A program made the translations under genes and the position numbers. Below, piece by piece: positions 18,262-26,361 of a stretch of 53,055 nucleotides of DNA. The number at the start of each line of letters is the position of its first letter. Positions within the stretch are counted from its first letter, which is position 1. Source of the stretch: Verrucomicrobiota bacterium. Lineage in GTDB: Bacteria > Verrucomicrobiota > Verrucomicrobiia > Verrucomicrobiales > Verrucomicrobiaceae. The notes beneath the pieces were generated by a model, which saw nothing but the letters and a program-made list of their open reading frames with translations, was not told the origin of the DNA and ran no database searches. The DNA lies in assembly GCA_963204975.1 (NCBI GenBank), contig CAUJJC010000232.1, positions 1 to 53,055 on the forward strand. The letters run 5' to 3'.

Positions 18262-19602
18262 CTAGCGCTTTTTCTTCGCTGGCTTGGCCGCTTTCTTAGC
18301 TACTGGCTTTTTAGCCGCAGGAGCCTTTGCTTTCGCGGCGGGCTTGGGTGCTGGCTTTTTTGCTGCGGGAGTCTTGGCTGGTGCCTTCTTGGCTGCGGGT
18401 TTGGGCGCAGGCTTGGCTGCCGGTTTTGAAGCTTTCACAGGAGCCGTTTTGACTGGCTTCGTAGGTGCAGCAGGTGCCTTGACGGTTTTGGGCTCGGGCG
18501 CTTTGACAACTTTTGGCTCCGGGGCCTTGAGCGCAGGCTCTGGAATCATGGCTACCGGTTTTGGAGCAGGAACTGGGACTTCCTTCTCAACGATAGGAGG
18601 AAGCACGGCTGCGAGTAGCGGCTTCACATCAGGGAGCGGCTGAACGACCGGACGCGGCAATGGCGGCAAAGAGCCGGGAGGTGGAGCTGCCAGCGATGGG
18701 TCCTTCACGATGGCCGGAGGCGGCGAGGACTTGCCTTTCTTCTTGTTGAGATTGGCGTTGCGGAGTGCCTTGGGAATCGGGTCTTCCTTCTTCTGGAGGG
18801 CACGGCGCAGCTTGCGCAGGGCAATGTTTTGAAGCTGGCGAATACGTTCGCGAGTAACGCCGAACTCCTGGCCGACTTCTTCAAGGGTGCGTGCCTTCTG
18901 GCCGTTCAGACCGAAGCGAGCGTCGATGATTTTGCGTTCGCGTTCATCAAGAACCGTGAGCAGGCCATCGAGCTGGCCGTGCATGTTCTTGTGGCTGAGC
19001 ATCTCGAACGGAGTCTGCGCGGTCTCATCGCCGACGATTTCACCGAACTCGGTGCTGTCGTCTTCGCTGATCGGAGCATCGAGCGAGGCGGGGCGCATGG
19101 AGGCGACCTTGAGCTGGCTGAGCTTGGCGCGGTCGATGCCGATTTCCTCGGACAGTTCGTCGTCGGTGGGCTCGCGGCCGAGTTCTTCAGACATGGCCAT
19201 GGCCACGCGACGCATCTTGCTGATCTTGTCCACCATGTGGACGGGCAGACGGATGGTCTTGGACTGGTTGGCGAGGGCTCGCTTGATGGACTGCTTGATC
19301 CACCAGGCGGCGTAGGTCGAGAGCTTGCCGCCCTTATTGGGGTCGAAGCGCTCGACGGCCTTCATGAGGCCGATGTTGCCTTCCGAAATCAGGTCGAGAA
19401 GCGGGAGGCCGTAGTTCGCGTAGTCCTGTGCGATTTTGACGACCAGACGAAGGTTAGCGCGGATCATGTGGGACCGGGCTTCGGGATCGCCTTTCTTGAT
19501 GCGCTCGGCGAGTTCGACCTCCTGGTCCGGGGTGAGTAGATCGGTCTTACCGATCTCCCGGAGGTAGATCTTGATGCCTCCGTCGAGTTCCATGTTGGCC
19601 AT
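18262..19602 (-). CDS. RNA polymerase sigma-70 family factor with histone H1-like C-terminal tail
   Basis: A 446-residue protein. Residues 1-272 are a complete sigma-70 core: region 1.2 (GGIKIYLREIGKTDLLTPDQ), region 2 with the NLRLVVKIAQDYANYGLPLL and STYAAWWIKQSIKRALANQ segments, region 3, and region 4 with the -35-binding helix (LEEVGQEFGVTRERIRQLQ). Region 1.1 is missing, so it is either the primary sigma of a lineage with short forms or a group 2 factor. From about residue 285 to the end it is disordered: first Pro-rich, then Lys/Ala/Pro repeats such as AAKKAPAKTPAAKKPAPKP, ending KKPVAKKAAKPAKKKR. This tail resembles histone H1/HctB-like DNA-binding tails and is not part of any usual sigma factor. 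Confidence 0.93.
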   Translation of the reverse strand: MANMELDGGIKIYLREIGKTDLLTPDQEVELAERIKKGDPEARSHMIRANLRLVVKIAQDYANYGLPLLDLISEGNIGLMKAVERFDPNKGGKLSTYAAWWIKQSIKRALANQSKTIRLPVHMVDKISKMRRVAMAMSEELGREPTDDELSEEIGIDRAKLSQLKVASMRPASLDAPISEDDSTEFGEIVGDETAQTPFEMLSHKNMHGQLDGLLTVLDERERKIIDARFGLNGQKARTLEEVGQEFGVTRERIRQLQNIALRKLRRALQKKEDPIPKALRNANLNKKKGKSSPPPAIVKDPSLAAPPPGSLPPLPRPVVQPLPDVKPLLAAVLPPIVEKEVPVPAPKPVAMIPEPALKAPEPKVVKAPEPKTVKAPAAPTKPVKTAPVKASKPAAKPAPKPAAKKAPAKTPAAKKPAPKPAAKAKAPAAKKPVAKKAAKPAKKKR

Positions 19603-19715
19603 ATCTGTTAGTTACGAGGGGAAAATAGTCAGAAGTGAATTCCCCAGGCCAACAAGTGCTGCTCCTGGGGAACCTTGGTTTACATAATTCGCTGCAATGT
19701 TCTACACATTTTTTC

Positions 19716-19731
19716 AGCAACTTGTCTGCCA
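19716..19731 (-). promoter_or_regulatory. Sigma-54-type promoter-like site upstream of the sigma factor gene
   Basis: On the minus strand the sequence TGGCAGACAAGTTGCT matches the -24/-12 pattern TGGCA-YR-N4-TTGCW at all positions except one (G where Y is expected). A start near 19705 would leave a leader of about 100 bases before ATG 19602. The TGGCAG is also one arm of an inverted repeat (CTGCCAC/GTGGCAG, 19726-19732 and 19745-19751). The match is seen; use by RpoN is inferred. Confidence 0.4.
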
Positions 19732-19895
19732 CAAAGTGACAGGCAGTGGCAGAAATGCGGCTGAATAGGTAACGAAGGCAGATGCTGAAGTTGTTTAAAG
19801 AGTTGAATCAAAAAACGAAGTGGTGGGCAAGTTTAATTTCAATAAATGCGAAATAAGCAGCGCTTTTTTCAAAATTCTACGCTTCTCGGACTCCA

Positions 19896-20582
19896 TTAGC
19901 CTCTGGGAATGAGGGATTGCTGCTGCCGATTCTTGAGAATCGAGTCTGCTGGGATGACGCCTGAGACGTTAGTCAGCGGGTAAATCACCGAGCGTCTGCC
20001 GATGAGGGTGCCTGGATTCACTACACTGTTGCATCCCACCTCAGCGTAATCACCAATGATGGCACCGAATTTTTTTAACCCAGTCGAATGCAAATCGACT
20101 CCGTCGCGGACGATGACTTCACCTCGATCCAGTCGGACGTTGGAAAGGATCACACCGGCTCCGAGATGGGCTTTGTGGCCGAGGATGGAGTCGCCCACGT
20201 AGTTGTAGTGCGGCACCTCGCAGTGGTCGAAGACGACGCAGTTCTTGAACTCGCAGGAGTTCCCGAGCACCACGCCATCGCCGACGATCACGTTTTCTCG
20301 GATGTAGCAACCCGCGCGCACCTGGCAGTTTTTTCCGATCCAGGCTGGGCCTTTGATGACGGCATTGGGCTCGACCACGGTGCCCTCATCAATAAAGACC
20401 TCGGCACCGATGTGGGCGGTGGGTGCCACGGTGCCCAGGATTTGAGGTTTGAGGCAGCGGCTGAGGTAATTAATTATTTGAGCCAAGGCTGCCCAGGCGG
20501 GCTGGTTGGCGGGAAAGAGATCAGCGTGCTCAGTGTGCCGGAGGTCGAGGTAATCGGTCGTATTCACGAGAAAGGGGATCAA
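19896..20582 (-). CDS. Left-handed beta-helix protein related to GlmU / sugar-nucleotide acyltransferases
   Basis: About 228 residues. The hexapeptide-repeat region starts near residue 50: ILGTVAPTAHIGAEVFIDEG, then VVEPNAVIKGPAWIGKNCQV and further turns up to PLTNVSGVIPADSILKN. Such folds form trimeric acyltransferases. It resembles the C-terminal half of GlmU-like UDP-N-acetylglucosamine pyrophosphorylases but lacks a nucleotidyltransferase domain. The start is uncertain: a TTG at 20582 overlaps the TGA of the TauE gene (TTGA), and a GTG lies at 20567. The longer open frame to 20885 only shadows TauE. It is the last gene of the holA-tauE unit. Confidence 0.75.
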   Translation of the reverse strand: MIPFLVNTTDYLDLRHTEHADLFPANQPAWAALAQIINYLSRCLKPQILGTVAPTAHIGAEVFIDEGTVVEPNAVIKGPAWIGKNCQVRAGCYIRENVIVGDGVVLGNSCEFKNCVVFDHCEVPHYNYVGDSILGHKAHLGAGVILSNVRLDRGEVIVRDGVDLHSTGLKKFGAIIGDYAEVGCNSVVNPGTLIGRRSVIYPLTNVSGVIPADSILKNRQQQSLIPRG

Positions 20583-20950
20583 GACTTGCCGAGTAGGAGC
20601 ATACGCAGGCCCATGAGGACAAGGATGAGTCCAAAGAACTGGGTGAGGCGTTCGCTGCTGAGTTTCCTCAGCCAGTCTGAGGCAAAGTAGGCGGTGGTCA
20701 TGGCACCCAGAGTGGTCACGGCAGCGATCTGTAGATTGCCAAAGCCGTTCTTGAAGTTTTGGGAGGAGGCTACAAGGGCGGTTCCGATCATCGCCATGAG
20801 GGAGGTCGCGACGGCGTCCTTTTGTCCGAACTTCAGTAAAAATACGAAGCACGGCACCATGATGACGCCGCCGCCGACGCCGCAAAGAGCGGCAACGACG
20901 CCACTGATCGCGCCGATGCTGAGAGAAATTGCGATGGTCGAGGGGGACAT
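20579..20950 (-). CDS. Half-size TauE/SafE family membrane protein
   Basis: A 123-residue protein with about four transmembrane helices. It starts with the family signature AISGVVAALCGVGGGVIMVP and the KDAVATSLMAMIGTALVAS segment, and ends TQFFGLILVLMGLRMLLLG. TauE/SafE (DUF81) proteins export sulfite, sulfoacetate or related anions and usually have two such halves (about 250 residues). Here only one half is present, so it probably works as a dimer, as known for other half-size members. It follows holA by 4 bases, and its stop overlaps the next start. The substrate is unknown. Confidence 0.87.
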   Translation of the reverse strand: MSPSTIAISLSIGAISGVVAALCGVGGGVIMVPCFVFLLKFGQKDAVATSLMAMIGTALVASSQNFKNGFGNLQIAAVTTLGAMTTAYFASDWLRKLSSERLTQFFGLILVLMGLRMLLLGKS

Positions 20951-20954
20951 GAAG

Positions 20955-22136
20955 CTAGCGTGCGGGAGGGCGGGAAGGGGCGCTCAAGAGGCCGACCAGC
21001 AGGCGCTCCAGGACCAGCCGTTCGTCGAGCTGCGTGGTGACGAGTTTTGAGTTGGCATCAAGGCAGGAACGCAGGCCGCTGTGGAGTTCGTCGAGCTTGA
21101 ATCGAGTGGCCTCAGCTATCGAGAGGAAGAGGGGATACACATTGAAGCCGGTGCCGTCTTTCTTGCGAGGAAGGTGGGCCGTGGCGGTGGTGGGCAGTGC
21201 TTCCAGAGAGACGGTGAAGCCGCTGTAGCTGCTGGTGTTGAGCTTGTGACGGGCGAGCAGATCCTTCACCAACAAGAGGCTGCGAATCTTGGGCACGATG
21301 GCTCCGAGCAGGATGCCGATGGCGTTCTGGCCCTGAAAGAGCAGCAGGTTCACCAGCTCCATCGCACGCTTCAGATCGCGTGCTCCGATAGCATTGCCCA
21401 CCTCCCAGATCACGCCCGCGCGACTCACGGAAACGAGCCCGCGAACGGTTTGCAGCCCGGCCCGGCGGCGTTCGCCCAGGTAGAGATCGATCTTCTCAAT
21501 CTCATTCTCCAACTGCCGCGTGTCATCGCCAGACATCTGCACGAGCAACTCCAGTGCGCCGCTTTCGAAGGTGAGTCCCAGTTCCTTTGCTCTGGCCTGG
21601 GCCTGCATGAGCACGGGGCCTTCCCATCCCGCCTTTGAGGTGTCGGGACGATCAAACGCCTGTGTGTTCGCCAGTTTGGTCAGGCGCTTGTAGGCGGTGC
21701 GGCGCTTGTCGATGGACGAGGCACTGAGGACAAAGTGGACGTCCAGGGGCAGGCCTTGCTCCAGGACTTCCAGGAGCAGTTCAAACGCGGTCTGGGTGGT
21801 CTCGGAGCGGCCACTGGGTGAATCGCCGAGGAAGTTGGCGGCTTTCAGCCACACCACCTTTCCGCCCCCGAAAAAGGGCAGCGTTTGCAGTGCTTGAATA
21901 ACGTTGTGGCAGATCTGCGCCGCGTGGTCGGAACTCTCAGCGGTGCCGTCGATGATGTCGTTGGAAAACTCTCCGCCATCGGGTGCCGAGAACTTCTGCA
22001 CCAATCTCAGGGCGACTTCTTTGACTCGCCCGTCATCGGTGCCCAGCACCGCATGAATGTTGGGCGCTGATCCGCTGCTGCTGTTGCTGGTGGAGGCTGA
22101 TTTACGTGCGTAGGCCATGAGGAAGCTGACGCCCAT
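20955..22136 (-). CDS. holA: DNA polymerase III subunit delta
   Basis: HolA is the clamp-loader subunit that opens the sliding clamp. The protein (393 residues from ATG 22136, or 387 from ATG 22118, MAYARKSAST) has the family pattern: an N-terminal nucleotide-fold domain (NIHAVLGTDDGRVKEVALRL, LQTLPFFGGGKVVWLKAANF, VHFVLSASSID), a middle helical domain with SGDDTRQLENEIEKIDLYLG, and a C-terminal collar domain (VNLLLFQGQNAIGILLGAIV). As is usual for delta, no Walker A is present. The length is slightly above E. coli delta (343). The TauE gene follows after 4 bases, which is a chance-looking operon partner. Confidence 0.9.
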   Translation of the reverse strand: MGVSFLMAYARKSASTSNSSSGSAPNIHAVLGTDDGRVKEVALRLVQKFSAPDGGEFSNDIIDGTAESSDHAAQICHNVIQALQTLPFFGGGKVVWLKAANFLGDSPSGRSETTQTAFELLLEVLEQGLPLDVHFVLSASSIDKRRTAYKRLTKLANTQAFDRPDTSKAGWEGPVLMQAQARAKELGLTFESGALELLVQMSGDDTRQLENEIEKIDLYLGERRRAGLQTVRGLVSVSRAGVIWEVGNAIGARDLKRAMELVNLLLFQGQNAIGILLGAIVPKIRSLLLVKDLLARHKLNTSSYSGFTVSLEALPTTATAHLPRKKDGTGFNVYPLFLSIAEATRFKLDELHSGLRSCLDANSKLVTTQLDERLVLERLLVGLLSAPSRPPAR

Positions 22137-22196
22137 GATGGCGGGATGCGGCGGAAAGGCAAACGCCGTGATGCGCCTGCCTGCGGTCTGCTGCCG

Positions 22197-24353
22197 TCAG
22201 GGCGTGTTGCCGCTATACCAGTTGAGCTGGGGAAGGCCTGTGATCTCAATCCATTTGGCGGATCCTTGGCGTCGCCATTGAAGCTCCACGATCACCCAGG
22301 ATGCTTCCTTGTCCCAGGAGATGGTGCTGTTCATGCTCCTCGCGAGCGGTGTGCTGCGTGGTGTGAAGACGAATCCATGGGCATTCTCCATTGGGGTGGA
22401 AATCTCGAAGGCATCCATCTCATCGTGGTTGGGCACGTCGTCTTCGAAGTAATGGGTGCGCCGGATGCCCACATGGAACCTCACTGGTCCTTCCATGTAG
22501 TTGTTCAGGAACTTGTTAAGCAAGTCATCCTTGAACTCGACAAAAGTCAGCCAGTCCACGCGGGCATCATTGCCTTTCTGTTCGACCATGACAGGAAAGC
22601 CGTAGTCCCATGCGCGGCTGAAGAGCACGAAGACCACATGGGTGCCGCTCCCCACTTGAGGATCATCGTCGTGGCGCAGGTAGTGAATTTCATCCACTTC
22701 GACGGGACCATCGGGATTCGAAGCATAGTAGGTCTCCGCCTTGCTCTCCATCTGCTCGGGAAGCATCATGTATTGAAGCCGTTCCCGCCAGGTGGGGGCC
22801 GCCAGGAAGTTCTTCAAGCCTGCGAGCGCTGGATTGCACACCGGGGGCACATTTTTGGCAATGGGGCGACCGCCTTCATCAGAAGGAATATTGTTGGGTG
22901 ATTCGGGCAGCACCTTGGGAGAATCGGGCAGGCGACCCACCTCGACCAAATTCTCCGTCAGAGGTGCGGGCGGAGCGGAAGGTGGCATTTCGGGCTGCGC
23001 ATGGTCCGGTGTGCGAGTGGTCTGCACGCCTTGTGCGAGGATGGGCTTCTTTTCGACGGGAGGCGGTTGATCTTGGGGCGCATCCTCCACGGGCATCGCG
23101 CGGGGAGGGGGATTGTTTTGCACCACGGTGCCACCATTCACAGGCAAAGCCCTGGGGGGAGCCTTTTCAGGCATGAGGGAAGGCGGAACGGGCTCCGGAA
23201 TCGGCTGTGGAGGAGCGGGGGGCTGCTCAGTGATCGTGACCTGCGGAGCTGCATCCGGGGCGGGAATGGGCTTGGGAGCGGGTGCCACCTCTGGCAAGGG
23301 GGCTGCCGATGTCACATCCACCGTCTCAGGGAGCTGGAGCCCCTGGCCTGGCGTGTAGCCCAGCGCATCCATGATGTCTGAGCGCAGATACCAGGCTGCG
23401 GTGCCGATCGCACCAAAGATGAACAAGGCTGCCACGGCGAGCTTGAGGAAGCCGCCCGAGCTTTTTTTGATCGTAACGTGCTGACCACGCGGCACCGTGT
23501 TCTGAAACATCATGGCGCTGGCCTGCTGATGCCGATGCCCGTCAGGCAGGCTGTGGGCTTGGCCCATATTGGCCCCAGGCAGGTCGTTGTTGCTTAAAAC
23601 GGGGGATGGCGGCAGCGATTGCACACCCTCGGGGCCGTTCGTGAGCTGTCGTGCAAGCAGTGACAAACGAGAGCCTCCGATGGTCATGGGCCGACTGAGA
23701 GGAATGGAAGCCCCGCTATCGACATTTGCCTGATAGGGCTGCGGCTGCTGATCAAAGGATTCTGGACGATGCCCAAGCTGCTCAGCAATCGCATTCGGTG
23801 GCAGTTGCGGCGGCGCTGCTGCCGGGCCTTGCATCTCGGCCCCGCCCAGGAATCCACCTGGACTCAGGAGCGAGGGCTGGCCCCCAGTAACATGGGGAAA
23901 CAATGGACCCGTGGCTGGTCTTTGACCCATCGGAGCGGCCTGCGATTGACTGCCTGGAAGGGCTCCCCATATCGCGGCAGGTGCGTCGGCAGGCCGTGCG
24001 GGAGGCCAGCTAGGTGCTGGAGCAGGCGCTGGAGTTGCCTGAGGATAAGGATCTGCCGTGGGCACGGCTGGCATCTGCGGAAGGGAAGTCCCAGGCTTGG
24101 CACCCCACAGTGGCTGCGATAAAGGCCGGGCGGGCGGAGCGTCCACCATTGGGGGCGCTGCGTGAGCCATCGGCGGCTGCATCACTGGCGGTGGGGCCGG
24201 AATCTCAGGCGATGGAGGCAACTGAGAAGAACGCGGGGAAACGATGTGCTGCCCGCATTTAGGACAAGGACCGGCGACACCCGCCAGATGCGCAGGCACC
24301 GTCAGCCATGACTGGCAGTGGTTGCACGCAAACTGGATCACGTTGGGATTCAT
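22197..24353 (-). CDS. Zinc-ribbon, Pro-rich single-span membrane protein
   Basis: A 718-residue protein of unknown function with a clear layout. Residues 7-36 are a zinc ribbon with CNHC (10-13) and CPKC (30-33). Residues 40-290 are disordered and rich in Pro, Ala and Gln. Residues 302-322 are a single transmembrane helix (FLKLAVAALFIFGAIGTAAW). A second Pro-rich linker runs to about 480, and the last 210 residues are a folded domain with many Trp and Tyr (from about FLAAPTWRERLQYMMLPEQM). The orientation is probably ribbon inside, folded domain in the periplasm. Similar ribbon-linker-TM proteins occur across Verrucomicrobiota and Planctomycetota. It is 60 bases upstream of holA. Confidence 0.8.
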   Translation of the reverse strand: MNPNVIQFACNHCQSWLTVPAHLAGVAGPCPKCGQHIVSPRSSQLPPSPEIPAPPPVMQPPMAHAAPPMVDAPPARPLSQPLWGAKPGTSLPQMPAVPTADPYPQATPAPAPAPSWPPARPADAPAAIWGALPGSQSQAAPMGQRPATGPLFPHVTGGQPSLLSPGGFLGGAEMQGPAAAPPQLPPNAIAEQLGHRPESFDQQPQPYQANVDSGASIPLSRPMTIGGSRLSLLARQLTNGPEGVQSLPPSPVLSNNDLPGANMGQAHSLPDGHRHQQASAMMFQNTVPRGQHVTIKKSSGGFLKLAVAALFIFGAIGTAAWYLRSDIMDALGYTPGQGLQLPETVDVTSAAPLPEVAPAPKPIPAPDAAPQVTITEQPPAPPQPIPEPVPPSLMPEKAPPRALPVNGGTVVQNNPPPRAMPVEDAPQDQPPPVEKKPILAQGVQTTRTPDHAQPEMPPSAPPAPLTENLVEVGRLPDSPKVLPESPNNIPSDEGGRPIAKNVPPVCNPALAGLKNFLAAPTWRERLQYMMLPEQMESKAETYYASNPDGPVEVDEIHYLRHDDDPQVGSGTHVVFVLFSRAWDYGFPVMVEQKGNDARVDWLTFVEFKDDLLNKFLNNYMEGPVRFHVGIRRTHYFEDDVPNHDEMDAFEISTPMENAHGFVFTPRSTPLARSMNSTISWDKEASWVIVELQWRRQGSAKWIEITGLPQLNWYSGNTP

Positions 24354-24590
24354 GAATGAGACTGATTCGGGATAGGGGGTCGTGCTTGGATTCTCTTCTA
24401 GCCAGAAAATTCAACAATAACTTTGTTCTTCGCTGCTTCTGATTGTTTATTTATCCATAATTTCATATTTATCATAGAAAGTCAACCGGCAATCTAGTTC
24501 GTTGAATTGATCTAAGTGGTCTCCCAAAATGGGCGCACCCAGGGGCACGAATCCTATGTGCTGGGGTTTGACTTGAAGGAGGAAAGCGTC

Positions 24591-24614
24591 ACTTTGTGAA
24601 AACTTTCACAAAGT
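24591..24614. promoter_or_regulatory. Perfect inverted repeat across the start codon of the polyprenyl synthase gene
   Basis: Arms ACTTTGTGAAA (24591-24601) and TTTCACAAAGT (24604-24614) are exact reverse complements with a 2-base spacer. The proposed GTG start (24596-24598) lies inside the left arm, and an AAGGAGG ribosome binding site sits at 24576-24582. It could be a repressor operator or an RNA hairpin that hides the start codon. Confidence 0.6.
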
Positions 24615-25639
24615 CCGGCCTGCTCATGAATCCCTCGCCCACCGTTGTTCCCGCCACGCTCGTCTTTCCGTTCGAGCTAGTGCGGTCCGAACTGGAAAAG
24701 GTGGAAGCTGCCATCGCCGCTCAGGCCAAGGAGTTCGAGCCTGCCATCGAAGGTTATGTAGCCTACGTGTGCAAATCCTCGGGCAAACGCATCCGCCCAG
24801 CGCTCGCCCTGCTGACCGGTGGTGCGACGGGCCAAATGACAGACGACCATCGCAAGCTGGGCGTCATTCTCGAATTGGTTCACATCGCTTCCCTTGTTCA
24901 CGACGACATCATGGACGGGGCCGACCTTCGCCGAAATCTGCCCACCGCCGCCGCCAAGTGGGGCAATTCGCTCAGCGTCCTGCTCGGCGATGTGCTCTTC
25001 GCCCACGCGCTCGAACTGTCCGCCAGCTACGATGACAACGTGGTCTCCCGTGCCATCGCACGGGCGTCACGCGATGTGTGCGCTGGAGAGATACTTCAGA
25101 CACAGCGCCGCTACGATTTGAACCTCTCGGTGCCCGATTATCTCAAGATTATCGAGATGAAGACGGCAGCCCTCTTTGCCGCCGCCACGCAATTGGGTGC
25201 CTACCTCAACGGATGCACGCCTGCCGTTCAGGAAGCGCTCAAGAATTACGGGCTCCGCCTCGGCACCGCCTACCAGATCTACGATGACTGCCTCGATCTC
25301 GTGGGTGATGAGAGCGCCGCTGGCAAGACGCTGCGCACCGACCTCGCGAAGGGCAAGCTCACGCTCCCAGTTCTCTATTTGTTAGAGCAGGCGACTGATC
25401 TTCAGAAGACCAAGCTCAATCGGATGCTCCTGAATGGCGAGCCCATGGATACGACCATCCTCGCCAGCATCGCTGACTACGAAGGGGCGGTCGAACGCGC
25501 GATTAAGTTCGCCAAGGCCATGCTCAACGACGCTCGCCAGGACTTGATTTGTCTCGCCTCCGGTCCACACCAGACGGCGCTGCTGGAGATCACTGCGTAT
25601 CTCGACAAGCTCCTCGACAAGTGTCGCGCGGTAGTGTGA
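24596..25639 (+). CDS. Polyprenyl diphosphate synthase (octaprenyl/heptaprenyl type)
   Basis: A trans-prenyltransferase that extends farnesyl diphosphate to the side chain of a quinone. Seen in order: GKRIRPALALLTGG, the first Asp-rich motif in LVHIASLVHDDIMDGADLRR, the SLSVLLGDVLFAHAL segment, GEILQTQRRYD, KTAALFAAATQLGA, and the second motif YQIYDDCLDLVGD. The length of 347 is typical. The start is GTG 24596 with AAGGAGG 13 bases upstream, a rather long spacing; ATG 24626 is the alternative but has no ribosome binding site. The start codon lies in a perfect inverted repeat. First gene of an operon with radC (18-base gap), lpxA and mtnA. Chain length cannot be read off. Confidence 0.93.
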   Translation: MKTFTKSGLLMNPSPTVVPATLVFPFELVRSELEKVEAAIAAQAKEFEPAIEGYVAYVCKSSGKRIRPALALLTGGATGQMTDDHRKLGVILELVHIASLVHDDIMDGADLRRNLPTAAAKWGNSLSVLLGDVLFAHALELSASYDDNVVSRAIARASRDVCAGEILQTQRRYDLNLSVPDYLKIIEMKTAALFAAATQLGAYLNGCTPAVQEALKNYGLRLGTAYQIYDDCLDLVGDESAAGKTLRTDLAKGKLTLPVLYLLEQATDLQKTKLNRMLLNGEPMDTTILASIADYEGAVERAIKFAKAMLNDARQDLICLASGPHQTALLEITAYLDKLLDKCRAVV

Positions 25640-25657
25640 CATGCCCGCGAAAATCGC

Positions 25658-26356
25658 ATGGGCCACCGCATTCACGACATCCCCGAGGAAGATCGTCCAC
25701 GTGAGCGACTGCTCTCGCACGGGGCCAAGTCGCTCTCGAACGCAGAGCTGCTGGGCATCTTCATCAACACCGGCATACCTGGTGAGAACGCCGTGCAGAT
25801 CGGGCATCGGTTGCTTCGTGAGAGCGGTGGCTTGAGACAACTATCGCGGAGGGATGTGGCCGACTTGCAGAGTGCGAAAGGACTCGGCCCCGCCAAGGCT
25901 GCCGTGCTCGCAGCAGCCTTCGAGATCGGACAGCGTGCCGCACGCGAAGCCGTCCGCGATGAGCCGATGGACAAGCCGGAGCGCATCTTCGATTACCTCG
26001 CCAGCGAGATGCAGGCGCTCAATCATGAGGAAGTGCATGTGCTTCTCCTGAATACCAAACTCAGTCTCATCCATCGCGAGCGTTTGTTTCAAGGTGGGCT
26101 GAATGAGAGCGTCGCCCACCCGCGCGAGATCTTGAAAAAGGTGCTCACTTATGGTGCTTTCGCATTCGCGATTGCGCACAATCATCCTTCGGGCGATCCC
26201 ACGCCCAGCGATGCGGATCGCAGCTTCACACGCACTCTGCGTCAGGCTGCAGAGCTGCTCAAAATCCACTTTGTTGATCACGTCATCATCGGTCATCCCA
26301 GCCCTGACCGCGCCTTGCCCTATTTCAGTTTCCGCTCTGCGGGAACTCTTTCGTAG
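25658..26356 (+). CDS. radC: RadC-family JAB-domain protein
   Basis: A 232-residue protein. Residues 1-85 carry the UPF0758 N-terminal helix-hairpin-helix region (ERLLSHGAKSLSNAELLGIF, SAKGLGPAKAAVLAAAFEIG). From about 110 a JAB/MPN metalloprotease-like domain follows, with EEVHVLLLNTKLSLI and the zinc motif AHNHPSGDPTPSDAD intact. RadC was once linked to DNA repair; the present view is a metal-dependent hydrolase of unknown substrate, with some members tied to recombination. The start ATG 25658 follows the prenyl synthase by 18 bases, and lpxA begins 5 bases after the stop. Length is standard. Confidence 0.95.
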   Translation: MGHRIHDIPEEDRPRERLLSHGAKSLSNAELLGIFINTGIPGENAVQIGHRLLRESGGLRQLSRRDVADLQSAKGLGPAKAAVLAAAFEIGQRAAREAVRDEPMDKPERIFDYLASEMQALNHEEVHVLLLNTKLSLIHRERLFQGGLNESVAHPREILKKVLTYGAFAFAIAHNHPSGDPTPSDADRSFTRTLRQAAELLKIHFVDHVIIGHPSPDRALPYFSFRSAGTLS

Positions 26357-26361
26357 CTCCC

